Origin: Apostichopus parvimensis
Lineage: Eukaryota; Echinodermata; Holothuroidea; Aspidochirotida; Stichopodidae
Length of the DNA: 39,110 bases
Direction of reading: 5' to 3'
Assembly (NCBI GenBank): GCA_000934455.1
Contig: KN884991.1
Location: 76,684 to 115,793, forward strand
This document shows positions 36,999 through 39,110 of the stretch, in pieces (the stretch's first letter is position 1; every line of letters begins with the position of its first letter). Under the pieces are notes generated by a model, which was given only the letters and a program-made list of their open reading frames with translations, did no database searches and was not told the DNA's origin. The position numbers and the translations under genes were made by a program.

Positions 36999-38848
36999 TT
37001 AAACTTTATTTTGAGAGGGTAACTCGTTTAGCCGAAGCTTATCTTCCATGAGGCCCTCGTACAATACAAAAATAGATAAATATCAAGTAAAATATATAAG
37101 TATAAAACTAAAATGTTGCAAATTAAAAAAATGCTAAGTGAAGTATGAAATTATGAATGAGTATAAACGAGTAAGATTCTTAAACTACGATCAAATTGAA
37201 ATAAGAATAAATAAGGCTGAATTAGGGCAGTTGGGTGTATTACTAGCAGGTACAGGCTGAGGCTGGGGAAGCTTATGGAAAGGGGGTTGGTGGTATAGTA
37301 AAGAGTTATTAGCAGATAGAGGCTAGCAATGGGAGAATTGTTGCTTGAAGGAAATATACTTCAGTGAGGGGAATATAATATACTACTAGAACTAACCTGT
37401 GGAAGGCATGATTTCATATCAGAAGCATACCTGTAGCCAGCATAATATACTTTAAAACATATACCAATTGAAGCTTGGGCCTATAAAGTTTAAAGTATTG
37501 TTGCAATATATTGTTCATATTAATTTCACATACATTTCTATAAGTTGCAAAGTACAAGGTAACATTGTGATGTTAAATGCAAAGAATACAAATATTGTAA
37601 CTATATTAGATAAAATGAATGAATTTGATGGGAGGTGTAATAACAAATATCAACCAGAACTAGCTATTTTTTAACATTTTCATCAGCCAATGAGCGTCAT
37701 ATGGTTTAAAGCAGTGGTCTGCAAACTTTTACGCCCACGACCCAGTAGCTCCCATGAGGAATGAGCTAGCCAGTACCCACCAGGCCCCAACACCCACTCA
37801 GATTCGATGCTCCAAATTCATGAAAACTAGCTTGGACAGTGGGTGTTACCAAACTCCCAAACTGCAAATAGATTTTGCGGTGGAAAATCCTGCAACCCGC
37901 CTAATTTTTTTTTACCAATTACCCACTTTTGGGTCGTGCCCCATAGTTTTAATTGTGGACTTGTGGTTGGTTGAAAAGGAGGGTTAGAGAGGGATATGGG
38001 TGGCAACTATTAAAATATGATTGTCTTATCTCCCAAACATATGTGATCCAGCTATAGTCAATAATTTTTTTTATTGGTTGACAAGTATGAAAGGTTAAAA
38101 TAGCCTTACAGTCGACTGTTCAAAGTAGTAGGAATGCCTGATATTTGCTGATAGGGATCTCAGTTTGCGTATTCACTCGAATGTGGATGTTGATCTTTAT
38201 ACTGAATCATCTAGTTAAAGTCCACTATAGTTACTCCCTTGTTGAGATATTGCTTTATCCTAAGAATAAACACTTCATGGAGGGATAACTGGATTCAGTT
38301 TCATCTCGCTCACACCTTAATCTGTTAAACTAAACGTTGATAAGCGATCCACCCATAATTTCACCCACCTAATTATGTTTCATTACATAAACAATTGCTC
38401 ATTAAAAAAATTATTAAAAGATTTGGTTTCGGTGTGTTCATTTTGACTCCATCATGCCTAGTACATACTCATTTGCATCAAGATATTTGTATCATATTAC
38501 TTTTGCCATAATTTTGGAGGGGGGAGGGGGTGGGTGGGGGAGGATAGGGGGGCCTTATTCTTTTTTTTTAATTTTATAAAGAACCTGAAAATAAGCTTCT
38601 TCAGTACAAATCAATGTAATTAATTTCATATCTATCTGCAGATTTAACAACAATGATTATGGACAATGTCCAACTTGAGTCCCTCCCTCACTACTTTCCC
38701 TTAGTGGGGAGGAATTATAATCCAGCTTCTTCTTACCTTTCTGGCAGTTAGCTACTTTATCCTCTGGGTCCAACTCTTGCCATCCTGGACAGTTCTCACC
38801 CATAGCATGAGCCAGACCGCAGATGACTAGTCCATCGTTAAAGTCGGA
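2846..38848 (-). CDS. FLN: Filamin-family actin cross-linker, partial gene (14 internal exons)
   Basis: Span of the minus-strand gene; the exons are listed separately. Joined in order (38737..38848, 18343..18614, 17430..17588, 15866..16007, 11948..12118, 10358..10504, 9546..9671, 8834..8977, 8240..8344, 7283..7468, 6423..6533, 5459..5629, 4221..4370, 2846..3013) they give 2164 nt, about 721 residues, with no stop and no phase break. The product has most of a CH2 domain (residues 1 to about 87), then six full filamin Ig-like repeats of about 90-110 residues and the first part of a seventh. Repeat hallmarks are visible, such as AGxG, VSVEGP, YTVTYVPTE and GSPF. Filamins cross-link F-actin through N-terminal CH domains, and their Ig repeats act as a scaffold for membrane receptors and signalling proteins; this part is family knowledge. 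CH1, the C-terminal repeats, promoter and poly(A) site are outside the window. The repeats are divergent, so a jitterbug-type filamin is an alternative to a classical one. Confidence 0.92.
3121..3239. repeat. 42-bp minisatellite, about 2.9 copies
   Basis: Unit starts at 3121, 3163 and 3205 (CAGCAATTGATCAGCGACCA and so on), almost identical, in the intron between the 4.2-kb and 2.8-kb exons. It keeps a short minus-strand frame open (LLCILLCNLVVADQ repeated), which is not a gene. Confidence 0.9.
3585..4093. repeat. Direct repeats flanking a decayed copy of a filamin intron/exon boundary
   Basis: Copy A (3585..3717) and copy B (3969..4093) are close repeats ending in a GGGGGGTTAGGTTATTT stretch. 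Between them, 3722..3967 matches 5617..5851, the upstream intron of the 5.5-kb exon, and includes that exon's acceptor region and first 13 coding bases. In the copy the acceptor CTCTAG|GTAC has become CTCTATGTAC, so it is broken, and no exon body follows. Confidence 0.8.
4221..4370 (-). CDS. Filamin exon: repeat 6, second half
   Basis: 150 bp, phase 1 to 1. Acceptor GTTTTCCAG; donor AACG|GTCAGT. It encodes GDLEAKCMGPTRPADVHIGR, then EEGFYSLLITPKEPGNHRLV and ILYGSEHIN. GDLEAKCMGP, LITPKEPGNHRLVILYG and the HING lead to SPF follow the filamin consensus closely. Confidence 0.94.
4371..5458. other. Filamin intron, no gene seen
   Basis: AT-rich intron between the 5.5-kb and 4.2-kb exons. It contains a 12-base direct repeat (ACTTTATAAACA) near 4650..4672, a homopolymer C run near 5168..5182, and little else. 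Confidence 0.6.
5459..5629 (-). CDS. Filamin exon: end of repeat 5, first half of repeat 6
   Basis: 171 bp, phase 1 to 1. Acceptor CTTCTCTAG; donor GCTGAAG|GTATGC. It encodes GTHIVYVAWSEKQILNSPFK, followed by KVRASSFKGLISGKTGKFI and DAAEG. HIVYVAW and NSPFKVNV end repeat 5. In repeat 6 the usual AG-G motif is reduced to DAAEG. The acceptor region and first 13 coding bases have a decayed copy at 3722..3967. Confidence 0.92.
6055..6287. repeat. AACGTT-rich cluster
   Basis: Eight copies of the palindrome AACGTT in about 230 bp of AT-rich intron, many in TAACGTTA or AAAACGTTTT context on both strands. It looks like a degenerate short-unit repeat or a transposon interior; there are no coding features. 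Confidence 0.7.
6423..6533 (-). CDS. Filamin exon: repeat 5, middle
   Basis: 111 bp, phase 1 to 1. Acceptor CCTTGCAG; donor AAAGCAG|GTAATT. It encodes GIPSVSITGTTEDLDFKLEP and ENMYKVTYTAEKAG. MYKVTYTAEKAG matches the Y-V-YT--KAG strand of filamin Ig repeats. Confidence 0.91.
7019..7226. repeat. Polypyrimidine tract (purine on transcript strand)
   Basis: About 200 bp of C/T-rich plus strand with a loose unit CCCTCCCAACCTTCCCCCTC. In the filamin pre-mRNA this is a G/A-rich tract starting about 57 bases downstream of the 7283 donor. The plus-strand open frame across it (Pro/Ser/Leu only) is a low-complexity artefact. Confidence 0.85.
7283..7468 (-). CDS. Filamin exon: end of repeat 4, first half of repeat 5
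   Basis: 186 bp, phase 1 to 1. Acceptor CGTGTTCAG; donor GGCTCAG|GTGAGTAG. It encodes NCIIKVMWAGSHIKGSPFEG, then KELPIDNTKVMIKGEGI and FIIDGTQAGSG. VMWAGSHIKGSPF is a near-consensus repeat end (V-WAG-HIPGSPF), and TQAGSG is the repeat-5 AGxG signature. The intron just past its donor is a 200-bp purine tract on this strand. Confidence 0.94.
7469..8239. other. Filamin intron, no gene seen
   Basis: Intron between the 8.2-kb and 7.3-kb exons: AT-rich, with T-runs, short CA repeats near 7498..7525, and no coding segment or recognisable element. Confidence 0.55.
8240..8344 (-). CDS. Filamin exon: repeat 4, middle
   Basis: 105 bp, the smallest exon here, phase 1 to 1. Acceptor TTATGCAG; donor AAGGAGG|GTAAGG. 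It encodes GDLRAEMETANAILPVQVDR and SNYVLTFTAPKEG. The SNYVLTFTAPKEG stretch corresponds to the GTYTVTYTPTEPG strand of filamin repeats. Both exon ends fall on split glycine codons. Confidence 0.91.
8834..8977 (-). CDS. Filamin exon: repeat 3/4 boundary and first half of repeat 4
   Basis: 144 bp, phase 1 to 1. Acceptor AATGCAG; donor GACCAG|GTTAGAC. It encodes GAPFQAKITDPRKVRFAGFP and ends YRVEVDTEDAGPG. GAPF is the end-of-repeat motif (GSPF in most repeats) and AGPG is the AGxG signature of repeat 4. Confidence 0.91.
9546..9671 (-). CDS. Filamin exon: repeat 3, second half
   Basis: 126 bp, phase 1 to 1. Acceptor CCGATGCAG; donor TTCATG|GTGAGT. It encodes GPNSMAKVTMVSNGDETYTV, TYVPTEVGIFNIRVLYGERL and IH. 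This is a textbook filamin half-repeat: D-TYTVTYVPTE-G followed by VLYG and the IHG lead into the next exon's APF. It pairs with the 10.4-kb exon to complete repeat 3. Confidence 0.93.
9795..10108 (-). mobile_element. tRNA-derived SINE
   Basis: On the minus strand it opens with a tRNA-like head from 10108: GAGCGTGGTGGCCAATTGGC with a box A (TGGCCAATTGGC) and a box B (GGTTCGATTCC). A conserved-looking body follows with GTGCCCTTGGGCAAGATGCT. The 3' end reads GCAAAGCGCTTTGAGACC then GGTATAAAGGGCTAAATAAA and a short ATT-rich tail. This is the standard layout of Pol III SINEs in marine invertebrates. It sits in the intron between the filamin exons at 10.4 and 9.6 kb. Confidence 0.85.
10358..10504 (-). 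CDS. Filamin exon: repeat 3, first half
   Basis: 147 bp, phase 1 to 1. Acceptor CTCTTAACAG; donor GTTGAAG|GTAAAA. It encodes DEPAKFRVFDPNRVTVSGKG and then TTFVVDPSQAGKSELKVSVE. KFRVFDP ends repeat 2; VTVSGKGL and the AGKSEL signature belong to repeat 3. The codon split at the exon end is the glycine of the VSVEGP motif, as in the later repeats. Confidence 0.91.
11455..11575. repeat. AT-only low-complexity block
   Basis: About 120 bp made almost only of AATTTAATTTAA-type sequence within the filamin intron. Confidence 0.8.
11663..11938 (+). mobile_element. 3' end of a non-LTR retrotransposon (CR1-like)
   Basis: The plus strand encodes GPNLCNQLPVGIQVAVSVSV followed by FKGLRKHIYLLW. This matches the usual reverse-transcriptase C-terminus of CR1-like LINEs (G--WN-LP--IR---S---FK--LK--L). 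Stops in the upstream frame show decay. A short 3' UTR follows with GTAAAGCACTGTGATC and GAGCGCTCTATCAAATACC, ending in an (AAT)n tail at 11904..11938. It is a 5'-truncated relic. Confidence 0.75.
11948..12118 (-). CDS. Filamin exon: repeat 2
   Basis: 171 bp, phase 1 to 1. Acceptor TTGGTTACAG; donor GTTACAG|GTTTGTG, the weakest donor in the series but still GT with matching phase. It encodes VDVSEAGKGELMVTISNG and then MFTIFTIADAVGDYIVNILW. The AGKGEL motif is the classical filamin AG-G-L signature, and DYIVNILW is the strand before the ligand-groove edge. It ends RNPVT, where most repeats have GSPF. Confidence 0.9.
12749..12951. repeat. 51-bp minisatellite, four copies
   Basis: Unit TACCCCACCCTTTACCTTAT plus CGATGGCATAAAAGTCCCTT and so on, repeated about four times. 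Because 51 is a multiple of three it keeps a plus-strand frame open with the peptide LYLIDGIKVPLFLLYPT repeated; this is not a gene. Confidence 0.92.
12952..14327. other. Filamin intron, no gene seen
   Basis: AT-rich intron without coding segments. Near 14177..14207 it carries one copy of a 30-bp motif (CGGTTTGGGGCGAGTC then TCAATGCCTTTAA) that recurs at 29698..29728. Confidence 0.55.
14336..14653. mobile_element. hAT-type MITE with intact target-site duplication
   Basis: 318 bp bounded by inverted termini CAGGGGCGTAGCCAGG and CTAGCTACGCCCCTG. It is flanked on both sides by the same 8 bp, ACTGAGAC (14328..14335 and 14654..14661). Terminal CAGGGGCGTAGCC and an 8-bp duplication are diagnostic of the hAT superfamily. 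There is no transposase, so it is non-autonomous. It lies in the filamin intron between the exons at 15.9 and 12.0 kb. Confidence 0.94.
14809..15195. repeat. 197-bp tandem duplication with hAT-like ends
   Basis: Two diverged copies; shared GGGCCTGTATATGACAAACC begins near 14850 and 15047. Each copy carries a minus-strand CAGGCCCGWAGCCAGA end followed by a G-run, typical of hAT MITE termini. Confidence 0.75.
15866..16007 (-). CDS. Filamin exon: end of repeat 1, start of repeat 2
   Basis: 142 bp, entering in phase 0 and leaving in phase 1. Acceptor CCCATCTTTAG; donor TTCCAAG|GTGAGC. It encodes 47 residues, starting ISVRCRSELIDKCPLRIMVM and followed by FPENVKVG and VVGEELQFQ. The first part closes the repeat-1 sandwich (normally V-Y-G-I-SPF) and FPENVKV opens repeat 2. 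Phase and repeat logic fit the next exon at 12.1 kb. Confidence 0.88.
16201..16714. mobile_element. TTAA-flanked MITE, about 510 bp
   Basis: Inverted termini TTAAAGGAATAGTCCATTG (left) and, on the opposite strand from the right end, TTAAAGGAATATTCCAGTG. TTAA at each side suggests a TTAA target-site duplication, as in piggyBac or Kolobok elements. No transposase frame. It lies in the intron just upstream of the 16.0-kb filamin exon. Confidence 0.8.
17060..17460 (-). repeat. Minisatellite built from a filamin exon end and its splice donor
   Basis: Read on the minus strand, the exon end GAGGCATCAATCACGCCTC, ATGAAGGCATCCACACG and its donor GTTAGTATAAC are followed by five or more diverged copies. 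These are ATGAAGGCATCCA plus a GGTTAGTAA or GGTTATTAA site, several preceded by GAGGCATCGATAATGCCTC. The first copy overlaps real coding sequence and the rest lie in the intron. Two copies keep a GTTAGTAA donor-like site; reading through the true donor meets an in-frame TAA within eight codons. Confidence 0.85.
17430..17588 (-). CDS. Filamin exon: first Ig-like repeat, middle part
   Basis: 159 bp, 53 codons, phase 0 to 0. Acceptor TTTGTCTAG; donor CACACG|GTTAGTATAAC. It begins ITVRVKLVNDRAITTDISAE and ends ASITPQHEGIHT, resembling the strand pair before the G-H-V motif of filamin repeats. It lacks the AGxG signature, so the first repeat is divergent. Its 3' end and donor site are repeated as decayed copies in the downstream intron (17060..17429), which may offer cryptic donors. 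Confidence 0.87.
17589..18342. other. Filamin intron, no gene seen
   Basis: Intron between the CH2-end exon and repeat-1 exon. It has a G-rich stretch near 18145..18168 and AT-rich sequence; no element was recognised. Confidence 0.55.
18343..18614 (-). CDS. Filamin exon: end of CH2 and linker into first repeat
   Basis: 272 bp with acceptor TTAATAACAG and donor CCT|GTGAGT. The first 50 or so residues finish the CH2 domain: LGIKPAMSAADLSQPDVNEL is followed by NVMAYAASYHKAKG, matching the filamin CH2 end (I-P-DVDE-SVMTYLS). The rest (KPVKIEWGRCAAFSEDDIYG, then GLVTHQGLANVP) leads into the first Ig-like repeat. The exon begins in phase 1 and ends in phase 0. The plus-strand open frame over the same bases is its antisense shadow. 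Confidence 0.9.
18933..19411. mobile_element. Foldback or MITE element containing the assembly gap
   Basis: The left arm (18933..18964) reads ATATGGGTATTTCTATAAAC then CTAGGGTCCAA. The right arm (19379..19411) is its near-perfect reverse complement. The 479-bp unit includes the N run, so its interior is incomplete. Long inverted arms fit a MITE and would also explain the failed assembly here. Confidence 0.72.
19017..19171. other. Assembly gap (155 N)
   Basis: Unknown bases inside the CH2 intron. Open frames reported across it are meaningless. Confidence 1.
19874..20316. mobile_element. Foldback MITE with roughly 66-bp inverted arms
   Basis: The left arm (19874..19939) contains TTGATTTAAACTTGTAAAC and ACAACCCTGTGAGATCCC. 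The right arm (20250..20316) is its reverse complement with about ten mismatches or small shifts. A perfect 14-bp-arm palindrome, ATTACAGAATATTC with centre T, sits just inside the left arm at 19958..19986. No coding capacity. Confidence 0.75.
20317..22985. other. CH2 intron, no gene seen
   Basis: AT-rich sequence with a GA microsatellite at 22207..22231, an AACAATTAACGATAA-type short repeat at 20808..20845 and a possible hAT-like end (CAGGGGCGGCGCAATG) at 22342. No coding region is supported. Confidence 0.55.
22981..23023. repeat. Short palindromic element, copy 1
   Basis: CCATGGAGCTATAA (22986..22999), a 5-base spacer, then TTATAGCTCCATGG (23005..23018): a perfect 14-bp stem. It is flanked by TTGGA on both sides. 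A second copy lies at 24900..24935. Confidence 0.85.
23835..23907 (+). tRNA. tRNA-like gene or tRNA pseudogene (anticodon ACA)
   Basis: 73 nt that fold as a cloverleaf: acceptor GCGTCCA with TGGAGGC (one G-G mismatch), D stem GCCT/GGGT, anticodon stem TCCGC/GCGGG and T stem CCGGG/CCCGG. Box A is TGGCCTAGTTGG and box B is GGTTCGAATCC, both near consensus. A TTTTTT Pol III terminator starts six bases downstream (23913..23918). The loop GTACAAA gives anticodon ACA (Cys codon UGU), which is rarely used. That and the mismatch argue for a tRNA-derived pseudogene or SINE head rather than a working decoder. Confidence 0.6.
24437..24689 (+). mobile_element. TTAA-type MITE, forward copy
   Basis: Begins TTAAAGGTATAGTCAGTATA and ends TGCATACCTTTA; the two ends are imperfect inverted repeats. 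It is homologous over its full length to the inverted copy at 31124..31388. No coding capacity. Confidence 0.85.
24900..24935. repeat. Short palindromic element, copy 2
   Basis: CCATGGAGCTAT (24905..24916), AA, then ATAGCTCCATG: the same stem as at 22986 with a shorter loop. Flanked on both sides by TCCAA, the reverse complement of the TTGGA flanks of copy 1. Confidence 0.85.
24936..26400. other. CH2 intron, repeat-bearing
   Basis: Contains C-rich tracts (25466..25494 and 25733..25751) and a hAT-like end (CCCTTGGCTACACGCCTGG) at 25748..25766. The minus strand has an AATAAA near 25380, about 1 kb past the stop of the 503-codon frame, the only poly(A)-like hexamer I noted for it. Confidence 0.45.
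26401..27912 (-). CDS. 503-residue Ser/Arg/Tyr-rich protein; nested gene or alternative first coding exon
   Basis: Not a family I recognise. The frame opens with ATG in good Kozak context (A at -3, G at +4), and an in-frame TGA lies five codons upstream (27925..27927), so this is a true first coding exon. The product looks disordered: Ser, Arg, Tyr, Asp, Gly and His dominate, with loose SDR/SSRMSD repeats at residues 65-110. There is an acidic run (D then six E) near 191-197, one candidate short helix (ADLDDLREDISNLRLQTEG) near 364-382, and a basic tail (KRRSTR, SRRHHRQHR) near 475-493. RSLSEG and RRGS sites suit phosphorylation or 14-3-3 binding; that is inference. A GTAGGT donor at 26430..26435 cuts codon 494 in phase 1, exactly what the filamin exon at 18614 needs. 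If the donor is unused the protein ends GRSTSGVVGNL. It lies wholly inside the CH2 intron. Confidence 0.78.
   Translation of the reverse strand: MDFDSYHSDRHRNGHFGDTYKPRQYSGMLNKSQSLHSLPTRQNKHGFSYLSSATSSQMQNDRPSSRMSEHITSSYDERPPSHQSDYLSRYSDRVSSHYSDRGSSRMSDFSPPPQRKSYFTESDRRGSSMSRESMPSSYERTTNGLYDAPSIHDRGSAFGDSSRRGSGFSSASRHREEFSRNSYDGWKPHQDEEEEEEAEGSFDKRYHNMSSDYDNGSLDHRYDQSSSETQNGSSRYGSHGNKFHTISGSRHNYNGPAKADIFSDGFGYGYNAAGSETSRNLKDYKGSKSYSTFPRSYQTTDGDLFKSSSRSSYSGSRDGRSSPTVNGGSNHYTSDTGVQSAEDGEKHTGWFRNYQYGPLLTKEADLDDLREDISNLRLQTEGTRLKNEGNYSMSSKSRHQLDSRGYQDYSTERESRTKRRDELPSPKVRAVSQDRDLGYFSMRKEQPFNPPEKFHRSLSEGRQYHSMTNLDSTMKRRSTRSQTSRRHHRQHRGRSTSGVVGNL
27913..31123. other. Upstream region of the 503-codon frame; no further exon assigned
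   Basis: AT-rich. If the 503-codon frame has its own promoter or 5' UTR exons they should lie here on the minus strand. I see no convincing TATA-plus-initiator arrangement. The stretch near 29630..29730 is locally GC-richer and carries the second copy of the 30-bp CGGTTTGGGGCGAGTC motif. Confidence 0.4.
29698..29728. repeat. 30-bp motif shared with 14177..14207
   Basis: CGGTTTGGGGCGAGTC then TTCAATGCCTTTAA; the other copy differs by one base. The TTAA end preceded by CCT has the same layout as the ends of the TTAA-flanked MITEs, so these may be transposon termini. Confidence 0.6.
31124..31388 (-). mobile_element. TTAA-type MITE, inverted copy
   Basis: The minus strand begins TTAAAGGTATGGTCAGTATA and ends GCATACCTTTAA. 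It aligns along its whole length to 24437..24689 (shared stretches such as CCTGGAGGTCTTTACTCTCC and TAAGGAACACACAA). With that copy it forms an inverted pair around the 503-codon frame. Confidence 0.86.
31389..33845. other. CH2 intron, no gene seen
   Basis: AT-rich intron with C/G homopolymer tracts (32841..32853; 33534..33547) and no supported gene. Short open frames lack coding character. Confidence 0.55.
33846..33904. repeat. Dispersed single unit of the 92-bp satellite
   Basis: CCATGCTTCAGAGCA, then AGTATGAATGGTTCTG and ACTTTATCTAAT, align to the core of the array at 1610..1985 with several substitutions. Confidence 0.65.
34336..34637. mobile_element. Decayed hAT-like MITE
   Basis: The left end CAGTGGCGGACCCAG is a familiar hAT-type terminus. 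A degenerate complementary end, CCTGGATTCACCTC, lies about 300 bp on. G-rich sequence follows the left end. The target duplication was not resolved. Confidence 0.45.
34781..34815 (+). repeat. G-rich tract, possible G-quadruplex
   Basis: Several runs of three to six G separated by A or CA in 35 bp. Confidence 0.6.
34816..36773. other. CH2 intron, no gene seen
   Basis: AT-rich intron. No coding segment, RNA gene or recognisable element could be supported. Confidence 0.5.
36774..36868. repeat. 95-bp repeat, first copy
   Basis: Identical base for base to 39016..39110, which runs into the window end. It starts TGAGCAAAACATTCTATATA. The second copy may continue beyond the edge. Confidence 0.95.
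36963..37190 (-). mobile_element. LINE 3' end with (TAAA)n tail
   Basis: The minus strand reads GTACGAGGGCCTCATGGAAG, ATAAGCTTCGGCTAAACGAG and TTACCCTCTCAAAATAAAGT, followed by a tetranucleotide TAAA tail (36963..37003). This 3' UTR style is common among CR1/L2-group LINEs of invertebrates. No coding part remains, so it is a heavily 5'-truncated copy; the right boundary is approximate. Confidence 0.65.
37712..37969. mobile_element. Decayed hAT-like MITE
   Basis: The left end CAGTGGTCTGCAAACTTTT followed by CACGACCC is typical of hAT MITEs. The right side has GGGTCGTGCCCCATAGTTTT and a diverged complementary end. Possible target duplication GTTTAAAG/GTTGAAAA (6 of 8 identical). Confidence 0.6.
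37970..38736. other. CH2 intron next to the CH2 exon
   Basis: Contains a plus-strand G-rich tract at 38515..38550 (possible quadruplex; C-rich on the transcript) about 190 bases downstream of the 38737 donor. No gene seen. Confidence 0.5.
38737..38848 (-). CDS. Filamin exon: middle of CH2 domain
   Basis: 112 bp with acceptor TTTTACAG and donor AAAG|GTAAGA. It encodes 37 residues starting SDFNDGLVICGLAHAMGENC and ending DPEDKVANCQK, plus one base. This matches the CH-domain core, with the DG-L helix, a PGW turn in place of the usual P-DW, and the LDPxDKVxN segment that packs the actin-binding face. The left-over G joins the GA that opens the 18.6-kb exon to make a Gly codon, so the two exons fit directly across a 20.1-kb intron. 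Upstream CH exons are beyond the right edge. Confidence 0.88.
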
Positions 38849-39015
38849 CTGTAAAATGAAGGAAAAAAAGTCAACAGTTATGACTCACATTTACTTCATT
38901 TAAGTCACCCTAGCAGTTATTGTACTTCCTACAAGAGCCATAAATGTTTCACATACTTTCACTCAGTAATATTAAATTGTAACTTTCTTTGGTACCAAAA
39001 CTACCATATATATAC

Positions 39016-39110
39016 TGAGCAAAACATTCTATATACGGCATGAATTCCAGAAAGCATCAGGTGGTGGATTTGAATTCTCTCGTTAATAGGGCAATTGTGG
39101 AGGATCATGC
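39016..39110. repeat. 95-bp repeat, second copy at window end
   Basis: Identical to 36774..36868 and cut by the window edge. It lies in the intron upstream of the CH2 exon. Confidence 0.95.

Overview
The window reads as metazoan nuclear DNA. It is AT-rich, and its one multi-exon gene is cut into small exons with clean GT-AG junctions separated by long introns full of short transposon relics. No operons, ribosome-binding sites or dense coding are present. The protein family, the MITE-rich introns and the tRNA-headed SINE suggest a marine invertebrate deuterostome, plausibly an echinoderm, but that placement is inference.

The main gene lies on the minus strand and is a filamin-family actin cross-linker. 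Transcription runs from high to low coordinates. Fourteen internal coding exons were assembled by hand from splice sites and reading phase. The exons at 38737..38848 and 18343..18614 together make most of the second calponin-homology (CH2) domain. Twelve exons between 17588 and 2846 then encode about six complete filamin immunoglobulin-like repeats and the first part of a seventh. Every junction keeps frame; nearly all introns after the first repeat are phase 1 and split a glycine codon. The start (CH1 and the beginning of CH2) lies beyond the right edge and the C-terminal repeats lie beyond the left edge.

The CH2 domain is interrupted by a 20.1-kb intron (18615..38736). This intron holds a 503-codon minus-strand reading frame (26401..27912) for a Ser/Arg/Tyr-rich, probably disordered protein. 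It starts with a good Kozak ATG preceded by an in-frame stop, and it has a phase-1 GTAGGT donor just before its stop codon. It could be a nested single-exon gene. It could also be an alternative first coding exon for a filamin isoform lacking the actin-binding domain. This is the most interesting candidate in the window.

The remaining sequence is intronic and repeat-rich. It contains a complete hAT-type MITE with a perfect 8-bp target-site duplication, several MITEs flanked by TTAA, two foldback elements (one around a 155-N assembly gap), and a tRNA-derived SINE. There are two LINE 3' ends, a tRNA-like gene, a 92-bp satellite, 51-bp and 42-bp minisatellites, and two cases where pieces of filamin exon boundaries, splice sites included, were duplicated into introns. 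I see no viral genes, CRISPR arrays or toxins.
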